From Paenibacillus sp. JJ-100 (GTDB lineage Bacteria; Bacillota; Bacilli; Paenibacillales; Paenibacillaceae), in contig NZ_CAOJCM010000003.1 of assembly GCF_948329825.1 (NCBI RefSeq), positions 248,001-312,000 of the forward strand: a stretch of DNA of 64,000 bases, given 5' to 3'. The translations under genes and the position numbers were made by a program. Shown here piece by piece: positions 52,725 to 61,157 of this stretch. Positions within the stretch are counted from its first letter, which is position 1. Every line of letters starts with the position of its first letter. The notes under the pieces were generated by a model, which worked only from the letters and a program-made list of their open reading frames with translations, had not been told where the DNA came from and searched no databases.

Positions 52725-53792
52725 ATGAAGCGCATGAAGGATATGAATGACATGAAGGTCATGAAGAACATAAAGCAAATGAAACATATGGAGATCATAG
52801 GGCATTCAGAGAACGTTGAGTACAACAGGCATCCAGAGCGCTGGGTGACATCGGAAGGAACATTAGATGATCAGCAGGTTAAAGAGCGGCAGATTCTCTA
52901 TAAGGGCATGAACGGCAGGTATGTGGAACGATTCACGGTGCAAACTGGCCAGACTTATATTTTCAAACCGCTGACGAATCCTGCCCAGTATGGACGTGAA
53001 CGCTGGATGTACGAGCATGTGATGCCGTCACTGCCACCAGTATACCCACAATTAATTGCGGTTTCGGACGAGACTATGGCTCCGGCACACAGCTGGCTGA
53101 TATATGAGGACATGGGGCAGCTAGAGCATCGTATGTGTGAATCGACCTTGCTGAATGCTGCTGCACATATGGCGTCATGGCATGAACTGCCTGTAGCAGC
53201 ATGGCACGAACTGCCACGTATGGGGCAGAAACCGCCCATTCAGGAGATGTTGCATGAACTGCATCAACACCAGTCAGAGACGGACGAGTTGTTAGACAGG
53301 CTAAATCTGACGTTGTCAGCAGCGGACTGGGATAGGCTTGCCATGCTGATCCTTACAGCAGAAGGCGAGTTGCCGCTGGTACTGTGTCATGGCGACCTGC
53401 ACCCGGGTAACATAGCTGAGGTAGAAGGCCGATTGGTCATACTGGACTGGGAGCATGCTCACCTGAATACACCTCTATGGGACGTATACCATCTGCTCGA
53501 CTTGTCTCATCCGCTTTTCCCCCGTACCATGACGCCGGAGCTGCGGGCGCATGTAATGAAGGTGTATCTGGATAAGCTGGAGAGTCTTGGCGTGCAGGTT
53601 GAACGGGGTTCTTTTGCAAAATGGTACGATGCTTATGCACTTATCTTCTCGCTCTGGATGCTGCGTCTGATCGACGGTGATCTAAGGAATCCGGCTTGTG
53701 TGTGGCCGCAGGAACAGCTGCGGAATCAATGGCAGGAGACGGCTGCGACGCTAGAGCAGTGTTTAGAGCATTTGAACGGTGTTAGTAATTAG
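52725..53792 (+). CDS. aminoglycoside phosphotransferase (APH)-fold protein with repetitive N-terminus
   Basis: This 355-residue kinase-fold protein has a catalytic loop LVLCHGDLHPGNIAEVEGRL with VILDWEHA, the Brenner-type HGDxHxxN and DxD/E metal motif of the APH family, plus SWLIYEDMGQ at the hinge. The N-terminus is unusual: MKRMKDMNDMKVMKNIKQMK, with further Met and Lys, comes from a degenerate short DNA repeat. A good ribosome site (GGGAGGATGAGTTC) sits before that ATG, so the repeat appears translated. It is probably a small-molecule or lipopolysaccharide-type kinase rather than a resistance enzyme. It lies 45 nt upstream of a glycosyltransferase gene. Confidence 0.82.
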   Translation: MKRMKDMNDMKVMKNIKQMKHMEIIGHSENVEYNRHPERWVTSEGTLDDQQVKERQILYKGMNGRYVERFTVQTGQTYIFKPLTNPAQYGRERWMYEHVMPSLPPVYPQLIAVSDETMAPAHSWLIYEDMGQLEHRMCESTLLNAAAHMASWHELPVAAWHELPRMGQKPPIQEMLHELHQHQSETDELLDRLNLTLSAADWDRLAMLILTAEGELPLVLCHGDLHPGNIAEVEGRLVILDWEHAHLNTPLWDVYHLLDLSHPLFPRTMTPELRAHVMKVYLDKLESLGVQVERGSFAKWYDAYALIFSLWMLRLIDGDLRNPACVWPQEQLRNQWQETAATLEQCLEHLNGVSN

Positions 53793-53837
53793 TAATGAAA
53801 CGGTAGATGTGAAGAATAGAAATAAGGGGTGACAGGT

Positions 53838-54836
53838 TTGCGTAAAGTCGGACTGGTTATGCGTAAAATTCAATTCACAGAGGCTCAGGGGCCGCGCGTG
53901 TTCGCGGATCGACTGAAGCAGATCGGGCTGGAATTGGGGGTGGACATCGTGTTCATCTCGCCGGAGCGTCATGTGAGCGGGTATGACTGGTTGCCAGGGT
54001 ACGAACATGAGAAAGGTGACCTGGTGAACTATGATATCGTGCTGGATCAGATCTATAGCCAAAATATCGAGCATGTGATTTATACGGTATCGGGATTTAC
54101 ATTTTTGAAGATGTTTTTGCCGAAAAGCGTCCTGTTTCCCCACAGTTTCCCTGACCCGGCACTGACGGGGTATGAGATGATGAAGCCATTCTATGCGATG
54201 GTGGATAAAGCGATTGTGCAGACGGAGTTTTTGAAAAGAGAGCTGGGGCGCAATTTCGGTGTGCATGACGTCAACGTCATTCCAATTGGCTTCAATGAAG
54301 AGCTGGCGCACCGCCATTATGACCCAAATCAGGTCGTGCATAATCGCGTGCTCTGGATCGGGCGGGATGAGGCGAACCGCCGCCCTGATTTGGTGTTGGA
54401 GTATGCGCGGCAGAACCCGGACAAAGAAGTGTACATGGTGTTTGGCGGTGTACGTTACCAAGAAAGTATGAAGAAATACGATATCCCGGATAACGTAAAA
54501 CTGAAGTTTGCACTCACTCAGGATGAGGTGTTTACGCTGATGAACACAGCGAAGGTGTACTGGAGCTGTTCGGCATTTGATACCTTTGCGATGCCGCTGA
54601 CGGAGGCGATGGCGATGGGGAAAATGGTCGTGAAGCCTGAGCACGCCTGCTACGGTCACATTAGATCCACGCATGCTTTTGCCGGCAATGAGGATAACTG
54701 GTTTGAACTGGTGAACATGGCTGCGGCTGCGCCGCGCAGTGTATCGGAGGACAACCGCGAGTATGCGTTTGGTGCCTTTTCGCGAACGATTATGAAGGAA
54801 GGGTATCGGAACTTTTTTGCAGACTGGTTAAAATAA
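53838..54836 (+). CDS. GT-B glycosyltransferase
   Basis: This 332-residue protein has an N-terminal acceptor half (LVMRKIQFTEAQGPRVFADR; IYTVSGFTFLKMF) and a C-terminal donor half typical of family-4 transferases (VLWIGRDEANRRPDLVLEYA; LKFALTQDEVFTLMNTAKVY; DTFAMPLTEAMAMGKMVVKP, the E-x7-E-like region). The TTG at 53838 is chosen because AAGGGGTG lies 6 nt upstream; a GTG at 53829 is the alternative. It probably modifies a cell-surface glycan and may be co-transcribed with the upstream phosphotransferase-fold gene. Confidence 0.78.
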   Translation: MRKVGLVMRKIQFTEAQGPRVFADRLKQIGLELGVDIVFISPERHVSGYDWLPGYEHEKGDLVNYDIVLDQIYSQNIEHVIYTVSGFTFLKMFLPKSVLFPHSFPDPALTGYEMMKPFYAMVDKAIVQTEFLKRELGRNFGVHDVNVIPIGFNEELAHRHYDPNQVVHNRVLWIGRDEANRRPDLVLEYARQNPDKEVYMVFGGVRYQESMKKYDIPDNVKLKFALTQDEVFTLMNTAKVYWSCSAFDTFAMPLTEAMAMGKMVVKPEHACYGHIRSTHAFAGNEDNWFELVNMAAAAPRSVSEDNREYAFGAFSRTIMKEGYRNFFADWLK

Positions 54837-54917
54837 GAGATAGAGCACAAGGTTATTGAACTTTCCAGTTGTGAGGAGGAGGACGTTATCGAAGAACTCA
54901 TTCTTTGGACGATCGGT

Positions 54918-55175
54918 ATGTGGGCCGTGCAGCTGCTGATTGAATGGATAATCTATCGGGTGCAGGGACGCCGGATGACGTGGATACAATCCATTTTGCC
55001 CTGTCTGACGTTGCTCGGTGGAGCAATTATTATCATGATCAGCATCGATATTGGTGGATGGAGGGGTCTGGGGTATGGGTTGCTTGGTTTTATACTGGGA
55101 ACCTCGGGACTTTTGACATTGGTCACGGTTGCCATTACAGCTCTAGTGCTTCGGCGGCGAGGAAGGAACGTGTGA
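54918..55175 (+). CDS. small membrane protein of unknown function
   Basis: From ATG 54918 this encodes 85 residues with three hydrophobic segments (MWAVQLLIEWIIYRV; SILPCLTLLGGAIIIMISI; LLGFILGTSGLLTLVTVAIT), ending in RRRGRNV. The reading frame and hydrophobic pattern extend upstream to an ATC codon at 54888 preceded by GAGGAGGAGG, with no ATG, GTG or TTG between. The natural start may therefore be a rare ATC, adding ten residues. The stop overlaps the next start by one base (TGATG), implying coupling. Family not recognised. Confidence 0.6.
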   Translation: MWAVQLLIEWIIYRVQGRRMTWIQSILPCLTLLGGAIIIMISIDIGGWRGLGYGLLGFILGTSGLLTLVTVAITALVLRRRGRNV

Positions 55176-55642
55176 TGAAGAGTATATTGATGGAGCATTG
55201 GTCTGCTGAACAGCGTGAGCTGCCAGGCATGAATTGCATTGCTTTTGCTAATGGAGACATCATCATTTTAGATATTCGAAAGATTTACGACCCTAACAAC
55301 AATGAGCATAAGATGTACTGTACTCCCCTGTGCGATACAACGATCGATAGTGTTGAAAAATATAACCATGATTGCTGGACGATGGTGGACGTATGGGCAA
55401 GTGTGGATTTTCGAGGCGGGAAAATCGTTGGCGGGGACGGGCAAATGGGGAATGAAGGTTTCATTGCCTGTGTAGATCATGAGGATCAATTAGTCTGGGC
55501 TATCTTTCTGGAGGACACCAATCCAATCAAAAAATTAAGTGTAAACGATAACAAGTTAATAGCGATCAATGAACATGAGGATCTGAGAATGGAGATGGAT
55601 CTGCAGAATGTAGTAGATATCAAGATGACCTGTCTGGATTAA
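55175..55642 (+). CDS. protein of unknown function
   Basis: This 155-residue acidic, soluble protein has no signal. Its beta-rich sequence includes LPGMNCIAFANGDIIILDIR, VDVWASVDFRGGKIVGGDGQ and LVWAIFLEDTNPIKKLSVND. The ribosome site GGAAGGAACG precedes ATG 55175, which overlaps the previous stop by one base. It may pair with the small membrane protein. I do not recognise the family; the pattern (stand-alone, acidic, beta-rich) is common in immunity-like or orphan proteins, but no toxin is nearby. Confidence 0.65.
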   Translation: MKSILMEHWSAEQRELPGMNCIAFANGDIIILDIRKIYDPNNNEHKMYCTPLCDTTIDSVEKYNHDCWTMVDVWASVDFRGGKIVGGDGQMGNEGFIACVDHEDQLVWAIFLEDTNPIKKLSVNDNKLIAINEHEDLRMEMDLQNVVDIKMTCLD

Positions 55643-55824
55643 GTATCCCTTTTGGGAGAGGGAATCGGAGGCATATCAAGGGTATCATATACTGGCCTGG
55701 AATGGTTGTATGAAGACCGGAGAAACAGGCACATGACATGGAACATAGGCGCTTTAGACGGTTGCAGAGATGAAATGGTCTGTGATATATTGGAAGTACT
55801 TATGACAAAGGGAGGTGAAGACAG

Positions 55825-55986
55825 GTGAATCACGAGATGCTTAACAACCGTATTAGCCAGCTGCCGATTGCTATGGCTGGCATTGTTCACACTTTTCCGA
55901 ACAACGGGAGAAGTCTGTCCAATTTTGAATATACGGAAGTTAACATGTACGAGAAGATGCCTGCCTTGACCTCATTCGGACGATAA
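55825..55986 (+). CDS. 53-residue leader-type ORF upstream of ABC-F gene
   Basis: This GTG-initiated ORF has a strong ribosome site (AAGGGAGGTGAAGACAG). It encodes 53 residues (MNHEMLNNRISQLPIAMAGI, ending PALTSFGR). It ends 21 nt before a hairpin with a T-run (56008-56041), and the ABC-F gene starts 98 nt after its stop. This layout resembles ribosome-mediated attenuation at resistance ABC genes, where the leader peptide may be about 54 residues (as for bmrB of Bacillus). It could also be an ordinary small protein gene; no family is recognised. Confidence 0.45.
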   Translation: MNHEMLNNRISQLPIAMAGIVHTFPNNGRSLSNFEYTEVNMYEKMPALTSFGR

Positions 55987-56007
55987 GCATATTTGCTTGA
56001 ATTCTGA

Positions 56008-56041
56008 AGAGCCGCGGAGCTAACCTCCTGCGGCTCTTTTT
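56008..56041 (+). terminator. terminator between leader ORF and ABC-F gene
   Basis: AGAGCCGC (56008-56015) and GCGGCTCT (56030-56037) form an 8-bp stem followed by TTTTTG. Placed 44 nt upstream of the ABC-F start, it may act as an attenuator. Confidence 0.75.
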
Positions 56042-56084
56042 GTGTTGCGGTTAGGCTCTTCCACACCATAGGAGGAACCTTATT

Positions 56085-58022
56085 ATGATGATAATTAGCG
56101 CACAACAGTTGAAACAATATCACGGAGCACATCTGGTGCTGGACGGCATTACTTTCGAAATTATGGAAGGGGATAAAGTTGCCCTGATTGGCCGTAATGG
56201 AAGCGGAAAAACAACTTTAATGCGTTTGATGGCTCGGTTAAGCCAGCCGGACGAAGGCCAGTTAATGCTGAAAAAGGATACACGCGTCGGTTACGTTGCT
56301 CAAGTGCCAGAAGGATTGGATGACCATACGGTGCTGGATGTACTGGGCCTGGGGTTCCGGGAGCTGATCGCTTGCCGTACACAGATGAAGGACTTGGAGC
56401 AGCAGATGTCCGACCCGGCCTGCGCAGCAGATCCCGCCCAGCTGGAGCGGTTGCTGAAACGATATGCAGCTCTACAGGAGCGGTTTGAACGTGAAGGTGG
56501 CTATGAGATGGATGCGCGGATTGACCAAGTCGCGGACGGACTAGATATATCCAAAGCACATTACAGCTGGCGTTTCGGTTCCCTTTCGGGCGGGGAACAG
56601 ACTCGGGTTGTGCTGGCTTCACAGCTCATTATGAGTCCGGATCTGCTGTTGCTGGATGAGCCAACCAACCATCTGGATCTGGAGCGGGTGGAGTGGCTGG
56701 AAGGCTTTTTGCGCGAGTATTCCGGAACCGTTATTCTGATCTCGCATGACCGCTATTTCCTGGATCGAGTTGTGACGCGCACGCTGGAGCTGGAAGATGG
56801 TGAGGCACAGACCGCTGCGGGTGGGTACACCGAATATATGAAGGTGAAGGAACAGCGGCTGTTTCAGCAGTTTGAAGAGTTCAAAGAGCAGCAGAAGGTT
56901 ATCAAAAAGATGAAGGAAACGATTCGTCAGCTTGAGGAATGGGGACGTGTTGGCGGTAATGAAAAGTTTTTTCGCCGCGCAGCTTCCATGCGCAAAGCGC
57001 TGGAGCGAATGGAGCAGGTGAAGCGGCCTGTGCTGGAGCGTCGCCATGCGGATTTTGATGTGCGTCCGACCGATCGGACAGGTAAACGTGTGGCGGTGCT
57101 GGAAGAGGTGGAGAAACGATACGGGGATCGAGCTATTTTACAAGGGGTATCGGCTTTGCTCGAGTACGGGGACAAAACGGCCTTAATCGGCCGTAACGGC
57201 TCTGGTAAAACAACACTGTTCAAGCTGTTGCTGGGTGAAGAACAGCCGGATGCAGGTAAACTGGAATGGGGCGCACGTGTAGATGTAGGATATCTGGCTC
57301 AGCAGGAGGAACCTGTGAATCCCAAGCTAAATGTGCTCGATTACTTCCGTCAGGAAGCAGGTGTGGAGGAAGGAGAGGCCCGTGGCATTTTGGCACGATA
57401 TCTGTTCTATGGCGCCGATGTTTTCCGTTCAGTAGGACAGCTGTCTGGCGGGGAGTGGACTCGTCTAAGGCTGGCAATGCTGGTACAACGCAAACCGAAT
57501 GTACTGCTACTGGATGAACCGACCAACCATCTGGATATTGCTTCGAGAGAGGCGCTGGAGGATTCACTGGCTGATTTTGAAGGCACCGTGCTTGCCATTT
57601 CACATGATCGATATTTTGTGAATCGTCTGGCTTCTCGTGTCTGGGAACTGGAGAATGGACAACTGACCGCATATCTTGGGGATTACGAAGCGTATCGGGA
57701 GAAAAAGCTTGATTTGCAGGCTCGGGCAGCGAAGGAAGTATCGCGAGATTCGAAGGCAAGTGAAGTGGGGAACAGATCAAAGACCGGAAGAAGAACAGAT
57801 GAAAACGGAAATAGTAGAAAGATTGATAAATCCGGAGGAAGTGGAGAGAGTGTGTTGGAGTTGGAGCAGTCGATAGCGCGCATGGAATCTCGGATTCAGG
57901 AGCTTGATCAACAGCTTGAAGCGTTAGCTGAAGATTCGGCGGCTCTGGAGCAGACCTGGAATGAACGCGAGCGGTTATCCGCGGCATATGATGAGCTACT
58001 GGTCCAATGGGCTGAGATGTGA
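56085..58022 (+). CDS. ABC-F family ATPase
   Basis: This 645-residue soluble protein has two nucleotide-binding domains and no membrane part. Domain 1: GRNGSGKTTLMRLMARL, signature SGGEQTRVVLA, LLLDEPTNHLDLERVEWLE. An interdomain linker (about residues 245-335) carries a helical coil, GGNEKFFRRAASMRKALERM. Domain 2: GRNGSGKTTLFKLLLGEE, SGGEWTRLRLAML, LLLDEPTNHLDIASREALED. A charged coiled-coil tail (about 550-645) follows. ABC-F proteins act on the ribosome, either relieving stalls or protecting from antibiotics. The possible attenuator upstream leans toward antibiotic protection, but the linker alone does not prove it. GGAGGAACC precedes ATG 56085. Confidence 0.92.
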   Translation: MMIISAQQLKQYHGAHLVLDGITFEIMEGDKVALIGRNGSGKTTLMRLMARLSQPDEGQLMLKKDTRVGYVAQVPEGLDDHTVLDVLGLGFRELIACRTQMKDLEQQMSDPACAADPAQLERLLKRYAALQERFEREGGYEMDARIDQVADGLDISKAHYSWRFGSLSGGEQTRVVLASQLIMSPDLLLLDEPTNHLDLERVEWLEGFLREYSGTVILISHDRYFLDRVVTRTLELEDGEAQTAAGGYTEYMKVKEQRLFQQFEEFKEQQKVIKKMKETIRQLEEWGRVGGNEKFFRRAASMRKALERMEQVKRPVLERRHADFDVRPTDRTGKRVAVLEEVEKRYGDRAILQGVSALLEYGDKTALIGRNGSGKTTLFKLLLGEEQPDAGKLEWGARVDVGYLAQQEEPVNPKLNVLDYFRQEAGVEEGEARGILARYLFYGADVFRSVGQLSGGEWTRLRLAMLVQRKPNVLLLDEPTNHLDIASREALEDSLADFEGTVLAISHDRYFVNRLASRVWELENGQLTAYLGDYEAYREKKLDLQARAAKEVSRDSKASEVGNRSKTGRRTDENGNSRKIDKSGGSGESVLELEQSIARMESRIQELDQQLEALAEDSAALEQTWNERERLSAAYDELLVQWAEM

Positions 58023-58116
58023 AAGCTGAATTACATCCATTACAACTGAATGTTCAACGATTGCACGTAACAAGTATGAGGTAGGGTAACTAGAGCCAGA
58101 GAAACAGAACAGGACA

Positions 58117-58183
58117 AAAAGGACTGTGTCACGCTTGATGTGCATGTGTGTGCATATCATCGACGTGAGACAGTCCCTTTTTA
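58117..58183. terminator. long hairpin terminator after the ABC-F gene
   Basis: AAAAAGGACTGTGTCACG and its near-complement CGTGAGACAGTCCCTTTTT enclose an inner GATGTGCA/TGCATATC stem. A-run on the left and T-run on the right make it potentially bidirectional. Confidence 0.75.
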
Positions 58184-58384
58184 TGATTTATTTCGAGCGC
58201 TGCTCTTGCTCAGATTGCATGTAAGTGTGTCCAGTGGATTCTAAAACAACAATGTTTGTTTTTACATGTCATCGTGAATAGTGTAACTTTTTTCCTCCTC
58301 ATGCGTTTAATACGTTTATGTATATTGAAACAGCTCAACTACGAGCTCGCACATAGGGAGGGAATCACCATCTATTATTCTTTA

Positions 58385-58849
58385 ATGTATCACCGTTGGT
58401 CGGAGGATAAACAGGCAGAGACGGGTATGCTTGAGCAGGTTTCGGTTACGCGGGATGAACTGTTCATGCGCAAGCTGGTGGATGCTACCCTGATGAAGAA
58501 CAAGCTATGGGCCCATCTATCCAATGAGTGTCAGGATCGGCGTGAGCATGCTATTTATGTAACAGCGTATGACCAGCAAATGCCGGAAGGGCATGGTGCT
58601 GCTATTGCGGATGCAGCGCTGGGTATGTGCAAAATGTCTTCCATGTACAGTCCGGAATATATGCAGTGGAATGGACGTTCCTTTGAGGAGCTGGAGCTTG
58701 CAGAATCCTCTGGTTACACGATGGAGCTGGCTGAACAGCTCTTGGATCACTATATGGTGCGCGAAGGCAAGACGTACGAGATTTTGTATTCCGTACTGGA
58801 TACGGATCGGAAGAAAGTCATGTTTTTTATGAAAGAGGTGGATCTGTAA
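58385..58849 (+). CDS. unknown protein, first gene of the GspS-like/DUF350 operon
   Basis: From ATG 58385 this encodes 154 residues: soluble, acidic, with helices such as VTRDELFMRKLVDATLMKNK and SGYTMELAEQLLDHYMVREG and strands TYEILYSVLDTDRKKVMFFM. The start is doubtful. The only good ribosome site (GGGAGGGA, 58356-58363) is 21 nt upstream of this ATG and ideally placed for an ATC at 58370, while upstream ATGs lack sites. The stop overlaps the start of the lipoprotein-like gene (TAATG). I do not recognise the family; its place in the operon suggests it works with the ligase and DUF350 proteins. Confidence 0.65.
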   Translation: MYHRWSEDKQAETGMLEQVSVTRDELFMRKLVDATLMKNKLWAHLSNECQDRREHAIYVTAYDQQMPEGHGAAIADAALGMCKMSSMYSPEYMQWNGRSFEELELAESSGYTMELAEQLLDHYMVREGKTYEILYSVLDTDRKKVMFFMKEVDL

Positions 58850-59184
58850 TGAAGGAAGAGGACGTGCGAAAGCTCTCATCCTTGCAGGAATCTCCAAGTG
58901 ACAAGTTGGATAACAAACTCTCATCAGGGAGACCAGGCTCTAAAACCAAGCTGGTTGCATTTTCTCTGATGTTGGCCGTGCCTGCGGTACTTGCGGGATG
59001 TGGCAGCAGTGATGAGTGTGACCCTAATTATGATAACGGATGCGAATATGATTCCAGTAGTGGTCATTACTATTATGGAGGATCGTCGTATCGAGGAAGC
59101 AAAGATGGCAGCAGCTCTTATAAAAGCTCATCTAAATCGAAATCGAGCGGATTCGGCAGCTTTTTCCGAAGTTCGGGAGGTTAA
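58849..59184 (+). CDS. lipoprotein-like small protein (YgiB/YjfM-like)
   Basis: This 111-residue protein has a basic N-terminus of about 33 residues, a hydrophobic stretch and a lipobox (LMLAVPAVLAGCGSS). A short acidic Cys-containing region (DECDPNYDNGCEYDSSSGHY) follows, then a Gly/Ser/Lys-rich tail ending FGSFFRSSGG. The layout resembles YgiB/YjfM lipoproteins that accompany GspS-like ligases and DUF350 proteins in enterobacteria. The Lys/Ser-rich tail could be a substrate for the ligase; this is an inference. It overlaps the previous stop by one base. Confidence 0.65.
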   Translation: MKEEDVRKLSSLQESPSDKLDNKLSSGRPGSKTKLVAFSLMLAVPAVLAGCGSSDECDPNYDNGCEYDSSSGHYYYGGSSYRGSKDGSSSYKSSSKSKSSGFGSFFRSSGG

Positions 59185-59244
59185 TGACATCATGAAGCAG
59201 GTAAGTATTCTCCGCATCAGCAGCATCTGGGGGAGGTTGGCAGA

Positions 59245-60702
59245 GTGAGGGAAGTCTATGCGATGCCTTTCAGTCACGAGGATATTTTCTCAGGAGAGGC
59301 TGGAGAGAAGATTCCATATCACCGCATGTACGGGAAACAGTATTGTGTGCCCGCACTGACGGTGTATACACCGGAAGAAGTGGAGGAGCTGCGTGTTGCG
59401 GCAGAGACAATCGATGCCATTTACATTAAAGTGATGCGTTTTATCCAGCGATATATGCCGGATTCGTTTCTGGAGCATCCTCTAGGCATAGATCCTGGGC
59501 TGATTCCAGCAGCACGCATGGAGGCTGTTACAGGTGGAATCACTCGTCAGGACTGGATTATTGGTGAAGCTGGTTTGAAGTGTATAGAAAATAATACGGA
59601 TACACCGACAGGTATTCCTGAATCGGCAGCACTGGAGAGCATTCTGATTGGACGAACAGGAGATCAGGCTTGGTCTGCACCTTCTGCGGATATGGACGCA
59701 CGTATTGAGGATTGCTTCCGCTCCTGGTTAACCTTCTATGCCGAACAAGGGCTGGAGGGCCCGGTTACGTTCACCTCATATGGCGAACATGTTGAAGATC
59801 GAACCAACACGGCCTATCTGATGGAACGCTGCCGTGAAGCCGGATATGAGGTATGGTATGCTCCGCTGGAGGAGCTTGAGATAGTACCGGGCGAAGCGCT
59901 ATATCATCAGGGTCGCGAGATCCGATTGTTGTATCGGCTATATCCCTTGGAATATCTGATCGGTGATCGGGACGAAACGACTGGAGTGGATATCGGCGCT
60001 GCTCTGATTGAGCTAGTGTACAATGGGCAGCTGGGTCTGATGAATCCTGTACAGCATGTGCTAATGCAGAGTAAAGGCTTCATGGCTGCGATCTGGTCAC
60101 TGTACGAACGGAATGAACAGACTCCAGAGTACTGCGGGTTTACGCTTTTTAATGAAGCGGAGATGGAAGTCATTTCACGTTATCTGCTGCCAACCTACTT
60201 CACCGCGGAGCCGTTTGAGCAGAGCAATGTACCTTACGTAGCCAAAAGCTATTGGGGTCGCGAAGGTCGTGGAACACTCTTGCTGGATAAATCAGAAGCT
60301 CAAGAGACGTTGGATGTGAATGCAGATAGAGTGACAATTACGGAAATACAGTCAGATGCTGTTTCTCATTGGAAAAAGGAGCTGGAGTCAGACGACAAAG
60401 GTGACAGACCCGCAGTTCTGAATAAAGATGATGACGAAGACGACGATGAAGACGTTACGTCCTACTACGAAAATCAGCCTAAAATATATCAGCAGCTCGT
60501 CCCGATGGAACAGGCTGTGATTCAGACAGAGGATGGCGAGTACAGTGGTTATTTGCTGACGGGTGTATTTGTGATTGGTGGACGTTTTGCCGGAATGCTG
60601 CCTCGGGTTGGAGAGAGAGTAACCGGAGATATGGCGTATTATTGCGCCGCTGCTGTACGTGAACCGATGAATGATGAGGAGGAGAAGAAATGGGAAATCT
60701 AG
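59245..60702 (+). CDS. glutathionylspermidine synthase-like ATP-grasp ligase
   Basis: This 485-residue protein matches the synthetase half of glutathionylspermidine synthase (YgiC/YjfC type): YHRMYGKQYCVPALTVYTPE, the pre-ATP-grasp portion with WIIGEAGLKCIENNTDTPTG and IPESA, then VTFTSYGEHVEDRTNTAYLM and the ATP-binding SYWGREGRGTLLLDKSEAQ with GEYSGYLLTGVFVIGGRFAG near the end. An acidic insert (DDDEDDDEDVTSYY) is present at about residue 395. Such stand-alone ligases are predicted to form amide bonds on peptides or proteins rather than to make glutathionylspermidine. GTG 59245 has GGGGAGG 8 nt upstream. It overlaps the DUF350 gene by 13 bp. Confidence 0.85.
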   Translation: MREVYAMPFSHEDIFSGEAGEKIPYHRMYGKQYCVPALTVYTPEEVEELRVAAETIDAIYIKVMRFIQRYMPDSFLEHPLGIDPGLIPAARMEAVTGGITRQDWIIGEAGLKCIENNTDTPTGIPESAALESILIGRTGDQAWSAPSADMDARIEDCFRSWLTFYAEQGLEGPVTFTSYGEHVEDRTNTAYLMERCREAGYEVWYAPLEELEIVPGEALYHQGREIRLLYRLYPLEYLIGDRDETTGVDIGAALIELVYNGQLGLMNPVQHVLMQSKGFMAAIWSLYERNEQTPEYCGFTLFNEAEMEVISRYLLPTYFTAEPFEQSNVPYVAKSYWGREGRGTLLLDKSEAQETLDVNADRVTITEIQSDAVSHWKKELESDDKGDRPAVLNKDDDEDDDEDVTSYYENQPKIYQQLVPMEQAVIQTEDGEYSGYLLTGVFVIGGRFAGMLPRVGERVTGDMAYYCAAAVREPMNDEEEKKWEI

Positions 60703-61094
60703 GAATCAACCTAGTGAATGTAGCAGTGGGGATTGGCATTCTATTAGTCGTATTAATTGTAGGGTATTTTGCATTTAGCAAACTGACCCGGTATAACGAT
60801 AGTGAGGAAATGGCCAAAGGTAACGAGGCCGCAGGTATGTACATGGGCAGCAAGCTGCTGGGTCTATGCATTATTGTAGGGATGGTATCCTTCTCAACAC
60901 ATGCATGGCTGGATATGCTGCTGTGGTCGGCAGTGGGTATCATTATTCTGTGTCTGGTCTATATTATATTTGATTTCCTGACTCCAAAAATACGGGTATG
61001 TGACGAAATTGCACGAGGTAATATGGCGGTGGCACAGGTGCTTCGTTCTGTCATCATCGGAGTGTCCATCGTCATTGGTACGTTTTTGATGTAA
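60690..61094 (+). CDS. DUF350 membrane protein (YjfL-like)
   Basis: This 134-residue protein has four hydrophobic segments arranged as two similar halves, each ending in a polar Glu/Asn motif (NDSEEMAKGNEAAGMYMGSK in the first, CDEIARGNMAVAQVLRSVII in the second), as in DUF350. It starts within the end of the ligase gene (GAGGAGGAGAAGAA before ATG). The ligase-DUF350-lipoprotein set matches yjfC-yjfL-yjfM of Escherichia coli. Function unknown. Confidence 0.88.
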   Translation: MGNLGINLVNVAVGIGILLVVLIVGYFAFSKLTRYNDSEEMAKGNEAAGMYMGSKLLGLCIIVGMVSFSTHAWLDMLLWSAVGIIILCLVYIIFDFLTPKIRVCDEIARGNMAVAQVLRSVIIGVSIVIGTFLM

Positions 61095-61157
61095 AATGAA
61101 CTCTGACGTTATGAATCATTACGAACACATCTTATACGGACAAAGGAGCGCGGCAGC

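Noticed and set aside
53763..54674. 303-codon ORF antisense to the glycosyltransferase
   Set aside because: It has no ribosome site and His/Arg-rich shadow composition opposite a well-supported gene.
57220..57987. 255-codon ORF antisense to the ABC-F gene
   Set aside because: Pro/His/Ser-rich shadow of a conserved ATPase domain.
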